DNA of 64,000 nucleotides from Skermanella sp. TT6 (GTDB lineage Bacteria; Pseudomonadota; Alphaproteobacteria; Azospirillales; Azospirillaceae), in contig NZ_CP067420.1 of the NCBI RefSeq assembly GCF_016653635.2, forward strand, positions 2,177,501-2,241,500. Reading direction: 5' to 3'. The notes beneath the pieces were generated by a model. That model did not search any database. It saw only the letters and a list, made by a program, of their open reading frames with translations, and had not been told where the DNA came from. Below are positions 27,527 through 35,789 of the stretch, piece after piece. Position 1 is the first letter of the stretch, and each line of letters starts with the position of its first letter. The translations under genes were made by a program, and so were the position numbers.

Positions 27527-27979
27527 ATGTTCGTATCAACGGCCTATGCACAGGCCGCGGATGGGGCGGGAGCGGCTGGCCTGATGTCGTTTCTGCCGCT
27601 GATCCTGATCTTCGTCGTCTTCTATTTCCTGCTGATTCGTCCGCAGCAAAAGAAGCTGAAGGAGCATAAGTCCATGCTCGAGGCTTTGCGCCGAGGCGAC
27701 CGGGTCGTCACCGGCGGCGGCATCGTCGGCACCATCACGAAGGTCGGCACGGACGATGAGCTGGTGGTCGAGATCGCCGAGGGCGTCCGCGTTCGCGTGC
27801 TTCGCTCCACGATCAACATGGTGCTGGCGAAGACCGAGCCCGCCAAGGGCGGCCGGACAGCCGCGGGCACGACGGCCGACGGCAAGGATGCCGAGGCGGT
27901 CGAGACGACAGTCGAGCCGGTGCAGGACAACGCCACCGGACCGGCCCGCGGCATCGGCAAGATGTTCGGCCGCAAGTAA
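27527..27979 (+). CDS. yajC: Preprotein translocase subunit YajC
   Basis: A 150-residue single-span inner-membrane protein associated with SecDF. After a short periplasmic N-terminus the helix LMSFLPLILIFVVFYFLLIR ends in the family signature RPQQKKLKEHKSML. The cytoplasmic domain carries GDRVVTGGGIVGTITKV and VRVRVLRSTINMVL. The tail of about 45 residues (Lys/Ala/Glu-rich, ending GKMFGRK) is longer than in E. coli YajC (110 residues). GAGAGGAG precedes the ATG. It is the first gene of yajC-secD-secF-Mth938, with a 29-base gap to secD. Confidence 0.96.
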   Translation: MFVSTAYAQAADGAGAAGLMSFLPLILIFVVFYFLLIRPQQKKLKEHKSMLEALRRGDRVVTGGGIVGTITKVGTDDELVVEIAEGVRVRVLRSTINMVLAKTEPAKGGRTAAGTTADGKDAEAVETTVEPVQDNATGPARGIGKMFGRK

Positions 27980-28008
27980 CAAGACGAAGAGGCAGGTATC
28001 TGCAAGCC

Positions 28009-29583
28009 ATGGTTCATTTCGCCAAGTGGAAGATCGTCCTGGTCATCCTTGTCTGTGTTCTGGGGGTGATCTACGCAGCTCCGAACCTGCTCGCACGATC
28101 GACCGTGGAGGAAATGGGCCAGGGCCTGCCGAGTTGGCTGCCCACCCGGACCATCAACCTGGGCCTCGACCTCCAGGGCGGCTCGCACCTGCTGCTCGAA
28201 GTGCAGGTGGACACCGTCATCACGGAACGCCTGAACGGCCTGGTGGACAGTGCCCGCACCGCCTTGCGGGAAGCCCGCATCGGCTACACCGACCTGGGCG
28301 TCCAGGACGGCGCCGTGACCTTCGCCGTGCGCGACCCGGCGGATCGGGATCGGGCCTACCAACTGGCCCGGGGGCTCGACAGCGACCTCGCGGTGGAGAG
28401 CGGCGAAGGCGGCAGGATAAACGCGCGCCTGACCGAGGCCGCGGTCGAGGCGCGCAAGCGGTCGGCGGTCGATCAGTCGATCGAGATCATCCGCCGCCGC
28501 ATCGACGAGACCGGCACGCGCGAGCCGACCATCCAGCGCCAGGGGGATGACCGCATCCTGGTGCAGTTGCCCGGCCTGCAGGATCCCGAGCGGGTCAAGC
28601 GCCTGATCGGCCAGACCGCAAAGCTGAATTTCCGTTTCGTCGACCAATCGGTCAGCGCGGCCGACGCGGCGGCGCGGCGGCTTCCCGCGGGGACCGAGCT
28701 ATTGCCGTCGGCGGAGGTGCCGGGACAGACCTACGTCGTCAATCGCCGGGTCATCGTCGGCGGCGACACGCTGGTGGACGCCCAGCCGTCCTTCCAGAAC
28801 AACGAGCCGGTGGTCAGCTTCAGGTTCGATTCGATCGGCGGCCGCCGGTTCGGCGACGCGACCCGCGAAAATGTCGGCCGCCCCTTCGCGATCGTGCTCG
28901 ACGAGAAAGTGATCAGCGCCCCGGTCATCCGGGAGCCGATCCTCGGCGGCAGCGGGGTCATCTCCGGGAACTTCACGGTCCAGGCGGCCCAGGACCTGGC
29001 GCTGCTGCTGCGCGCCGGCGCGTTGCCCGCGCCGCTGACCATCCTGGAGGAGCGGACCGTCGGCCCGGGCCTCGGCGCCGACAGCATCGAGGCCGGCAAG
29101 ATCGCCAGCATGCTCGGCCTGGTCCTGGTCCTGGTCTTCATGGGCGCTTCATACGGGTTGTTCGGCCTGATGGCCAATGTGGCGTTGGTGTTCAACATCG
29201 CCTTGATCTTCGCCGCCCTCTCGGTCCTCCAGGCGACGCTGACATTGCCCGGCATAGCTGGAATCGTGCTGACGATCGGCATGGCGGTGGACGCCAACGT
29301 CCTCATCTTCGAGCGGATACGCGAGGAGATGCAGAACGGCCGGAGCCCCGTCGCGGCGATCGACGCCGGCTACAGCCGCGCGCTGACCACCATCATAGAC
29401 AGCAACCTGACGACGCTGATCGCGGCGCTGCTGTTGTTCAGCCTGGGGTCCGGGCCGGTCAAGGGGTTCGCCGTCACCCTGGCGATCGGCATCCTGACCT
29501 CCATGTTCACCGCGATCATGGTCACCCGACTGATGGTGATCACCTGGCTCCGCCGCACCCGGCCGCGCGCCATCCCGATTTGA
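28009..29583 (+). CDS. secD: Protein translocase subunit SecD
   Basis: A 524-residue RND-type membrane protein that uses the proton motive force to pull secreted proteins out of SecYEG. The first helix is at residues 5-25. The periplasmic P1 domain starts with LGLDLQGGSHLLLEV and continues through IEIIRRRIDETGTREPTIQR and DRILVQLPGLQDPERVK. Helices 2-6 contain GVISGNFTVQAAQDLALLLR, GLGADSIEAGKIASMLGLVL and the D-x-x-x-F motif GMAVDANVLIFERIREEM. Length is normal for alphaproteobacteria (shorter than E. coli). It is 12 bases from secF. Confidence 0.97.
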   Translation: MVHFAKWKIVLVILVCVLGVIYAAPNLLARSTVEEMGQGLPSWLPTRTINLGLDLQGGSHLLLEVQVDTVITERLNGLVDSARTALREARIGYTDLGVQDGAVTFAVRDPADRDRAYQLARGLDSDLAVESGEGGRINARLTEAAVEARKRSAVDQSIEIIRRRIDETGTREPTIQRQGDDRILVQLPGLQDPERVKRLIGQTAKLNFRFVDQSVSAADAAARRLPAGTELLPSAEVPGQTYVVNRRVIVGGDTLVDAQPSFQNNEPVVSFRFDSIGGRRFGDATRENVGRPFAIVLDEKVISAPVIREPILGGSGVISGNFTVQAAQDLALLLRAGALPAPLTILEERTVGPGLGADSIEAGKIASMLGLVLVLVFMGASYGLFGLMANVALVFNIALIFAALSVLQATLTLPGIAGIVLTIGMAVDANVLIFERIREEMQNGRSPVAAIDAGYSRALTTIIDSNLTTLIAALLLFSLGSGPVKGFAVTLAIGILTSMFTAIMVTRLMVITWLRRTRPRAIPI

Positions 29584-29595
29584 GGCGGAATACCG

Positions 29596-30540
29596 ATGCG
29601 TCCGATACGACTGATACCCGACAACACGAAGATCGATTTCATCGGCCGCCGGCTGATCGCCTTCGCCTTCTCGGCCCTCCTGGTGCTGGGCTCGGTCCTG
29701 GTCATCGCCACCCAGGGGCTCAATTTCGGCATCGACTTCCGCGGCGGCATCCTGATGGAGGTCCGCACGGAGGGACCGGCCGATATCGCTTCCATGCGGA
29801 ACACCCTGTCGGGCCTCGGCGTCGGGCAGGCCACGCTTCAGGAGTTCGGCGGCCCGCGGGACGTCATGATCCGCATTCCTCACCAGGAAGGCGGCGAAGC
29901 GGCCCAGATGGCGGCGATCGAGCAGGTGCGCGGTGCCCTCGGGCCGGGCGTCGAGTACCGCAGGACCGAGTTCGTCGGACCGCAGGTCGGCGACGAGCTG
30001 ATCCGGGCCGGCATCCTGGCGGTGGTCCTGGCGATCGGCGGAATCCTCGCCTATGTCTCGTTCCGGTTCGAGTGGCAGTTCGGCGTGGCCGCGGTCGCGG
30101 CGCTCACCCATGACGTGATCGCCACCATCGGCCTGTTCGCGCTGACCCAGATGGAGTTCAGCCTCAGCACGGTCGCCGCGGTGCTGACCGTCGCGGGATA
30201 CTCCATCAACGACACCGTCGTGGTGTTCGACCGGGTTCGGGAAGACCTGCGCCGGCACAAATCCACCGACCTCCCCACGGTGCTGAACACGGCGATCAAC
30301 CAGACGCTTGCGCGTACGTTGATCACCAGCGGGACCACCCTGCTGGCGGTGCTGGCCCTGGTGGTGTTCGGCGGCGAAGTGATCCGCGGATTCAGCATCG
30401 CCTTGATCTGGGGCATCGGCATCGGGACATACTCGTCGATCTGCGTCGCCGTACCGCTGCTGCTGTATCTCAACGTCCGCCGCGGCCGGTCCGGCGGTGC
30501 GGGAAGGAAGGACCAGGCCGCCGCGGCGGGCAGCGCCTGA
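29596..30540 (+). CDS. secF: Protein translocase subunit SecF
   Basis: A 314-residue partner of SecD with six predicted helices. Landmarks are FGIDFRGGILMEVRTEG in the first periplasmic loop, VGPQVGDELIRAGILAVVLA, ALTHDVIATIGLFALTQMEF and SINDTVVVFDRVREDLRR, which holds the conserved Asp/Arg residues of the proton path. LPTVLNTAINQTLARTLITS follows. The SecD/F complex assists late stages of export and membrane insertion. It is followed after 31 bases by the Mth938-like gene, the conserved alphaproteobacterial order. Confidence 0.97.
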   Translation: MRPIRLIPDNTKIDFIGRRLIAFAFSALLVLGSVLVIATQGLNFGIDFRGGILMEVRTEGPADIASMRNTLSGLGVGQATLQEFGGPRDVMIRIPHQEGGEAAQMAAIEQVRGALGPGVEYRRTEFVGPQVGDELIRAGILAVVLAIGGILAYVSFRFEWQFGVAAVAALTHDVIATIGLFALTQMEFSLSTVAAVLTVAGYSINDTVVVFDRVREDLRRHKSTDLPTVLNTAINQTLARTLITSGTTLLAVLALVVFGGEVIRGFSIALIWGIGIGTYSSICVAVPLLLYLNVRRGRSGGAGRKDQAAAAGSA

Positions 30541-30571
30541 CCGCGGGCGAACGGAACCGAAAGGGACGATC

Positions 30572-30946
30572 ATGGATGTGACGCCGCTGATCCCGGCAGA
30601 CCGTCAGGTCATCGACGCCTATGGCCCGGGCATCTTCCGAGTCAGCGGTACCCTTTACGAAGGGCCGGTGCTGGTTTTTCCCGACCGTACGCAGGGCTGG
30701 CAGGCCGGCAGCTTCGCGGAGCTTTCGGTGGAAAGCTTCAGCGTGATCCGCGGCGCGCAGCCGGCGGTCGAGATCCTTCTGCTCGGTTCCGGTCCCAAGA
30801 TGGGCCTGCTGCCGTCGAAGCTGCGCCGCGAACTGCGCGAGGCGGGAATCGTCGTGGACGTGATGGAAACGGGAGCCGCCTGCCGCACCTACAACGTGCT
30901 TCTGTCCGAGGAGCGCCGCGTCGCCGCCGCTCTCCTGCCGGTCTGA
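30572..30946 (+). CDS. Mth938-like domain protein (DUF498), NDUFAF3 homologue
   Basis: A 124-residue soluble protein with the small Mth938/DUF498 fold. Recognisable segments are IDAYGPGIFRVSGTLYEGPV, LSVESFSVIRG, VEILLLGSGPKMGLLPSKLR and GIVVDVMETGAACRTYNVLL. The mitochondrial member, NDUFAF3, is a complex I assembly factor; its bacterial homologues typically lie in the yajC-secD-secF neighbourhood, as here. A role in assembly or insertion of membrane complexes is therefore inferred, not shown. It ends 8 bases before a strong bidirectional terminator shared with sodB. Confidence 0.9.
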   Translation: MDVTPLIPADRQVIDAYGPGIFRVSGTLYEGPVLVFPDRTQGWQAGSFAELSVESFSVIRGAQPAVEILLLGSGPKMGLLPSKLRRELREAGIVVDVMETGAACRTYNVLLSEERRVAAALLPV

Positions 30947-30954
30947 CAGGCATG

Positions 30955-30984
30955 AAAAAAGGGGCCCGCCGGGGCCCCTTTCTT
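30955..30984. terminator. Bidirectional Rho-independent terminator between the secDF unit and sodB
   Basis: AAAGGGGCC (30958-30966) pairs with GGCCCCTTT (30973-30981) around CGCCGG. Six A residues lie before the stem and TTTCTT after it, so it can stop transcription from both the Mth938 gene (plus) and sodB (minus). Confidence 0.88.
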
Positions 30985-31000
30985 CCGTTCGCAGGGCCGG

Positions 31001-31600
31001 TCAGGCCTTGCTGTACAGTTCGGCGACGAATTCCCAGTTCACCATGTTGTCCAGGTACGCCTTGAGGTAGTCGGCGCGCCGGTTCTGGTAATCCAGGTAG
31101 TAGGAGTGCTCCCACACGTCGCAGCCGAGCAGGGCGGTCTGGCCATGGACCAGGGGGTTCTCGCCGTTCGGGGTCTTGGTGACCTTCAGCTTCCCGCCGT
31201 CGACCACCAGCCACGCCCAGCCGCTGCCGAACTGCGTCAGGCCGGCCTGGGTGAAGGCCTCCTTGAACTGGTCGATTCCGCCCAGATCCTCCTTGATCTT
31301 GGCTTCCAGCTCACCCGGGATGGCGCCGCCGCCACCCTTCTTCATCATCTGCCAGAACAGCGTATGGTTCCAGTGCTGGCCGGCATTGTTGAAGATGGTC
31401 TGCTTGGACGGGTCGCCGTAGGACGCCTTGCAGATCTCCTCAAGCGACTTGTCCGCCAGGGGGGTGTCCTTGATCAGGTTGTTGAGGGTGGTGACGTAGG
31501 CCTGATGATGCTTGTCGTGGTGGAACTGCAGCGTCTGCGCCGACATGTAGGGATCCAGCGCATCGTACGCGTACGGCAGCGGGGGAAGTTCAAAGGCCAT
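31001..31600 (-). CDS. sodB: Superoxide dismutase, Fe-type
   Basis: A 199-residue cytosolic enzyme converting superoxide to hydrogen peroxide and oxygen. Family motifs: LPYAYDALDPYMSAQTLQFH followed by HDKHHQAYV with the first metal His; GQHWNHTLFW with the second; and the C-terminal DVWEHSYYLDYQNRRADYL with Asp and His ligands. Features such as FNNAGQHWNH and GSGWAWLV favour the Fe-type over the Mn-type. The start ATG 31600 has GAGGAA upstream; a longer in-frame start at 31657 would add a non-homologous leader. It sits between hpnE and the secDF unit and is probably its own transcript. Confidence 0.96.
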   Translation of the reverse strand: MAFELPPLPYAYDALDPYMSAQTLQFHHDKHHQAYVTTLNNLIKDTPLADKSLEEICKASYGDPSKQTIFNNAGQHWNHTLFWQMMKKGGGGAIPGELEAKIKEDLGGIDQFKEAFTQAGLTQFGSGWAWLVVDGGKLKVTKTPNGENPLVHGQTALLGCDVWEHSYYLDYQNRRADYLKAYLDNMVNWEFVAELYSKA

Positions 31601-31669
31601 CGGTTCCTCATTTCGTTTTTTCGGGACACATGCCGCAGCGAAGGGTCGCCGGGGCAAATTTGCTTGAGG

Positions 31670-33010
31670 CTACGCCCGTTGAGATATGTCGAGCGGGCGC
31701 CGTTGTGAAGCCTGCATCGCGGTCCGCGCCGGCCTTTCGACCGATCCAGAGTCTAACACCGCAGCGGCGGCCTTGTTTCCTGACCGTATCGCCCCTTCTA
31801 TGGTCGCCGGAAGACCCGTCGCGGTCCAATCCCCGGCCAGCGACAGGTTCGACAGGTCTGTCACGGGACCCGGACGGCGTTCCGAGTCGGCCGGGGTCTG
31901 CCGGAAAGTGGCCCGCTTCTCCTTGATGATCCGGGCGGGCGGCATCGCCGGACCCAGGCCGCAGGCGGATGCCACGTCCCGCCACAGCAGCGCCGCCAGA
32001 TCGTCCGCCGGACGGTCGATCAGCCGGTCGGCGGCGCTGACCGTGACCGACACGACGTCGTCGCGGGCGAACAGCCACTCCGCCGTTCCGCCGATCAGGC
32101 CCAGGAAGATCCGGCCGCCCGGAAGGACCGCCGGTCGGTCCAGCCGGTAATGGGCGTTCAGGATGGCCGTGTGCTCCTCCGGCACCGCCAATCCGGGCAG
32201 CAGTTCGGCGGCGCCGGCCGGCGGCAGCGCGAGCACGACGGCATCGCCGGCCCGCAGCTCCACCGTCTCGCCGGCGAATTCCAGGGCCGCGACCCGTCCG
32301 TCCTCAGTCACGAGTCGCCGCAGCCGGGCCTTCAACCTCAGGTCGCCGCCTCGTGAAGCCAGGTGGGCCAGCGCCGGATCGACGAAGGTGTCGGACAGGC
32401 CGCGCGCGGCGACGAAGGGCCGGCAGGCGGCCCCGCCGCGCAGGAAGGTCTCGGCCACGACGGCACCCATCAGGCGCGCCGATCCCCGGTCCGGCGCGAT
32501 GTTCAGCGCGGCGACGGCCAGCGGTTCCCACAGGCGCCGGTAGAGCACCGATTCCGTATCCAGGCAGTCGGCCACCGTCGCGTCCGGGCCCGCCCGCAGC
32601 AGCTTCAGCAGCGCCAGATAGTCGCGCAGCCGCGTTCCCGGAACCCGGCGGCCCGGTACCAGCATCCACCAGGGAAGGGGGCCGCCATTGGGTCGCAGGG
32701 CCCATCTCTCTCCCGTGCCGAGATCGAGGAACGGGAACTCCGCAGGATCCGCGGCGGCGACCAGGCGGTCGCGGGCGCCGATCCGGTCGAGCAGCGCGAA
32801 CACCGCCCGATTTCCACCCAGCAGCAGGTGGTTGCCGTTGTCGATCGTCCGATCCAGCACAGGGTCGCGCAGGGAACGGCAGCGGCCTCCCGCCTGTCCG
32901 GCCGCTTCGTACAGGATCACGCGGCGCCCGTCGCTGGCCCCGTCGCTGGCCAGGGAGACGGCGGCGGCGAGGCCGGCCATGCCGGCGCCGACGACATGGA
33001 CGGTAGTCAT
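31670..33010 (-). CDS. hpnE: Hydroxysqualene dehydroxylase HpnE
   Basis: A 446-residue FAD-dependent amine-oxidase/phytoene-desaturase-like protein catalysing the last step of bacterial squalene synthesis: reductive removal of the hydroxyl of hydroxysqualene. The N-terminal dinucleotide fold is VHVVGAGMAGLAAAVSLA, followed by EAAGQAGGRCRSLRDP and NGNHLLLGGN. The C-terminal FAD motif reads LAGDWTATGLPATIEGAIRS. The start ATG 33010 lies 7 bases after the hpnD stop; ATG 33043 inside the end of hpnD is the alternative. Third gene of hpnC-hpnD-hpnE, feeding the hopanoid pathway; no squalene-hopene cyclase gene is in this window. Confidence 0.93.
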   Translation of the reverse strand: MTTVHVVGAGMAGLAAAVSLASDGASDGRRVILYEAAGQAGGRCRSLRDPVLDRTIDNGNHLLLGGNRAVFALLDRIGARDRLVAAADPAEFPFLDLGTGERWALRPNGGPLPWWMLVPGRRVPGTRLRDYLALLKLLRAGPDATVADCLDTESVLYRRLWEPLAVAALNIAPDRGSARLMGAVVAETFLRGGAACRPFVAARGLSDTFVDPALAHLASRGGDLRLKARLRRLVTEDGRVAALEFAGETVELRAGDAVVLALPPAGAAELLPGLAVPEEHTAILNAHYRLDRPAVLPGGRIFLGLIGGTAEWLFARDDVVSVTVSAADRLIDRPADDLAALLWRDVASACGLGPAMPPARIIKEKRATFRQTPADSERRPGPVTDLSNLSLAGDWTATGLPATIEGAIRSGNKAAAAVLDSGSVERPARTAMQASQRRPLDISQRA

Positions 33011-33017
33011 GGCGTCA

Positions 33018-33881
33018 TCAGCTCCGCGGCGGCCGTCCGGCAAGGCAGCGCAGCGTCACCCAGGCCTTCTCCGCCCGGCGCAGGCGCGGACGCCGGCCGA
33101 TGTCGCGCCAGCCCCGTGCCCGCAGCCGGTCCAGCATGCGGCGGTACAGCATCATCATGGCGCGGGCTGCCCAAAGGCGACGCCTCGGCCAGCCCGCCAT
33201 CAGGCGGTCGGCTTCGGCGAAGCGTGTCTCGGCCAGGTCCGCCAGGGCGTCACAGGCCTTGCCGAGGTTGGGGTGGCGCAGCACCTCCGTCGGATCGTTC
33301 GCGGAGATGCCGGCACGGACCAGAAGCTCCCGCGGCAGGTACAGGCGGCCGATCGCGGCGTCCTCCTCCAGGTCGCGCAGGATGTTGGTCATCTGAAGCG
33401 CGTCGCCGACGGCCAGGGCGAAAGCCTCGGTCTCGGCATCGGCGCGGTCGAACACCCGGATCGCCAGCAGCCCGACCGCGCCTGCGACCCGCCGGCAATA
33501 GACCCGCAACGTATCGAGAGGGGGCGCCCGAAGCGGCGTGCCCAGGTCCATCGCCATGCCGTCTATGACCGCTTCCAGCTCCCCGCGGGGCAGATGATAG
33601 CGCGCGATGGCATCGGCGAGCCCGGCGGCCACCGGACCGACCGGAGCCCCGCCCATGTAGAGCGAGCGGACCTGCTCGCGCCAAACCGCCAGCGCCGCGC
33701 GTTTCTTCTCCAGCGGTCCCGGCTCGTCGACGATGTCGTCGACCTGCCGGCAGAAGGCATAGATCGCGAACATGGCTGCCCGCTTGGGCCTGGGCAGCAG
33801 CAGCATGGGCCAGAAGAAAGTCGTGCCGGACTTCCCCGCGATCTCTCCCGGGGCGGCTGGATCGGCCGTCTGCACGGTCAT
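33018..33881 (-). CDS. hpnD: Presqualene diphosphate synthase HpnD
   Basis: A 287-residue squalene/phytoene-synthase-fold enzyme that condenses two farnesyl diphosphates to presqualene diphosphate. Both Asp-rich Mg-binding motifs are intact: AFCRQVDDIVDEPG (residues about 43-56) and ALQMTNILRDLEEDAAIGRL followed by YLP. YCRRVAGAVGLLAIRVFD is the usual substrate-pocket segment. It overlaps hpnC by 4 bases (ATGA) and is followed by hpnE after 7 bases, so the three are one operon. Confidence 0.95.
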   Translation of the reverse strand: MTVQTADPAAPGEIAGKSGTTFFWPMLLLPRPKRAAMFAIYAFCRQVDDIVDEPGPLEKKRAALAVWREQVRSLYMGGAPVGPVAAGLADAIARYHLPRGELEAVIDGMAMDLGTPLRAPPLDTLRVYCRRVAGAVGLLAIRVFDRADAETEAFALAVGDALQMTNILRDLEEDAAIGRLYLPRELLVRAGISANDPTEVLRHPNLGKACDALADLAETRFAEADRLMAGWPRRRLWAARAMMMLYRRMLDRLRARGWRDIGRRPRLRRAEKAWVTLRCLAGRPPRS

Positions 33882-34750
33882 CTGGAGCTAAGCCCGGCCA
33901 CGATGCCCTGGAACGTCGCCACGACCCGCCCCGGCGTGGTCAGCTTGACCCGGCGGGCCAGCGGATCCTGCCGGCGCAGCTGGCGCGACAGCGCCCGGGC
34001 GAGGCTGAGGATCACGGCGCTTTCCAGGCGCAGTCCGCGATGGACGACCAGGCCGGGAAGCGGCGCCGCGCGTTCCAGCAACTTGTCCACCTCGTCCAGG
34101 GTGCGGTCCAGGATCGCGCGGAGCTGGTCGTTCGAGCTGCGCTCGACCAGCCGTTCCGGGCTGACCTTCGACTGCTCGAACCAGATCCGCGGAACATAGC
34201 AGCGCCCCAGCTGGACCCAGTCCTCGCGGCAGTCCTGAAGATGGTTGAGGATCTGGAGAGCCGCGCACAGGGCGTCCGACGGCCCGACCGCCTTGGCCCC
34301 CTCGCCATGCAGGTCCAGCAGGTAGCGGCCGACGGGCGCCGCCGAGTAGCGGCAATAGAGCATCAGGTCGCTCCAGGTCCGGCACGGCGTGTTCTTGGCA
34401 TCGCGCCGGAAGGCCTGGAGTACCTGCCTGGCATGGGTATCGGGGATCCGGGTCAGCTTCAGGCTGGCGTGCAGGTCCAGCGCCGGCTGGAGATAGGCGC
34501 TGTGGGCCTCGCCCTTGACCAGGGCGCGCTCCAGCGCGTCCAGGTGGCTCAGCTTCAGTTCCGGTTCCAGGTCGGGATCGTCGGCGATGTCGTCGGCGAG
34601 CCGCACGAAGTGATAGAAGGCCATCACGTGCGGGCGAAGGCGTTTCGGCAGCAGCCGCGATGCTACCGGGAAATTCTCGCCGCTCGCGTCCTTCTTCGCT
34701 GACGGCTCGGTGCTTCCTGTGGCGGGCGGTGCGATGTTGAACTCGGCCAT
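33878..34750 (-). CDS. hpnC: Hydroxysqualene synthase HpnC
   Basis: A 290-residue member of the squalene/phytoene synthase fold that converts presqualene diphosphate to hydroxysqualene. Motifs are MAFYHFVRLADDIADDPDLE (first Asp-rich) and LQILNHLQDCREDWVQLGRC followed by YVP (second), plus YCRYSAAPVGRYLLDLHGEG. The variant second motif (DCREDW) distinguishes HpnC from HpnD. First gene of the hpnCDE operon. It diverges from the NDUFAF6-like gene across 141 bases that should contain both promoters. Confidence 0.95.
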   Translation of the reverse strand: MAEFNIAPPATGSTEPSAKKDASGENFPVASRLLPKRLRPHVMAFYHFVRLADDIADDPDLEPELKLSHLDALERALVKGEAHSAYLQPALDLHASLKLTRIPDTHARQVLQAFRRDAKNTPCRTWSDLMLYCRYSAAPVGRYLLDLHGEGAKAVGPSDALCAALQILNHLQDCREDWVQLGRCYVPRIWFEQSKVSPERLVERSSNDQLRAILDRTLDEVDKLLERAAPLPGLVVHRGLRLESAVILSLARALSRQLRRQDPLARRVKLTTPGRVVATFQGIVAGLSSR

Positions 34751-34891
34751 GGGTGTCCGCGTTGAGCGAGGTCGGGCTAAGGGTCTGGCCGATCAGCCGC
34801 GCGAGGCCAATATGTCATGGCGCCAGAGGCCCACTATAGAGCATGTTGGCACTGGTTTCCTTCGTCACGATGCGGCTTCCCTCGAAATTTC

Positions 34892-35743
34892 ATGGCTAAC
34901 TCCGACGCGGCCCTTTCCTATTGCGGGCAAGAGGTCCGGAAGTATGACAACGACCGGTTCCTGACCTGCCTGTTCGCACCGCCGGACCGGCGCGAGGCGC
35001 TGTTCGCCCTCTACGCCTTCAACCTGGAGATCGCCAAGACCAGGGAGGTGGTGACCGAACCCGTCCTCGGCCAGATCCGGCTGCAATGGTGGCATGATAG
35101 CATCGGGGAGGTCTATGCCGGCGCCGGCCGCCGCCACGAGGTGCTGATGCCCCTGGCCGATGCGATCCGCCGGTTCGACCTGACCCGCGCCCATTTCGAG
35201 ACGCTGATCGACGGCCGCGAAGCGGACCTGACCGACGAGCCCCCGGCCGACGGGACGTGCCTGGCCAGCTACGCGGAAGTCACCTCGGCGCCGCTGGCCA
35301 AGCTGGCGCTGGAGATCCTGGGGGTCCGCGACGCGCCGGCCGACGCCGCGGCCCGCCATGTCGGCATCGCCTGGGCGCTCACCGGGCTGCTGCGCGCCGT
35401 ACCCTTCCACGCGCGCGGCCACCGGCTCTACCTTCCCAAGGACGTGCTGGAGCGTCACGGCGTGTCGGAGCGCAGCCTGTTCGACCTGAAGCCTCCGGAG
35501 GGATTGAAGGGCGTCGTGGCGGAGGTGTCCGGCATGGCGCGTACCCATCTGGAGGAGGCGCGGGCGCTGCGCGCGCAGGTGCCGCGCGCAGGCTATCCGG
35601 CCCTGCTGACCGCGACCCTGGCGGACATCTACCTGGGCGTCATCGCGAAGGCGGGGAACGACGTGTTCGCTCCCCGTGTCCAGATGCCCAACCCGTTCCG
35701 GCAGGCCCGGCTGGCTTGGCGGGCCATGACGGGCCGGTATTGA
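34892..35743 (+). CDS. Squalene/phytoene synthase-fold protein, NDUFAF6-like
   Basis: A 283-residue protein with the isoprenyl-synthase fold but without its catalytic motifs. Where HpnD has DDIVDE, this protein reads NLEIAKTREVVTEPVLGQIR followed by LQWWHD. The second motif region reads LTGLLRAVPFHARGHRLYLP. These substitutions are those of the NDUFAF6 group, whose mitochondrial member is needed for complex I assembly. It is therefore probably not a squalene synthase even though hpnC and hpnD are adjacent. The start ATG 34892 was preferred over 34817, which would add a non-homologous leader. Confidence 0.85.
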   Translation: MANSDAALSYCGQEVRKYDNDRFLTCLFAPPDRREALFALYAFNLEIAKTREVVTEPVLGQIRLQWWHDSIGEVYAGAGRRHEVLMPLADAIRRFDLTRAHFETLIDGREADLTDEPPADGTCLASYAEVTSAPLAKLALEILGVRDAPADAAARHVGIAWALTGLLRAVPFHARGHRLYLPKDVLERHGVSERSLFDLKPPEGLKGVVAEVSGMARTHLEEARALRAQVPRAGYPALLTATLADIYLGVIAKAGNDVFAPRVQMPNPFRQARLAWRAMTGRY

Positions 35744-35789
35744 CGGCCCGGGGCTCGCCGTCGGCGGGAAATCGTGATCCGCGGCGATC

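Noticed and set aside
34892-35743. Reading this gene as a third squalene synthase of the hopanoid operon
   Set aside because: Both Asp-rich motifs are missing and it is on the opposite strand; the sequence fits the NDUFAF6-like group.
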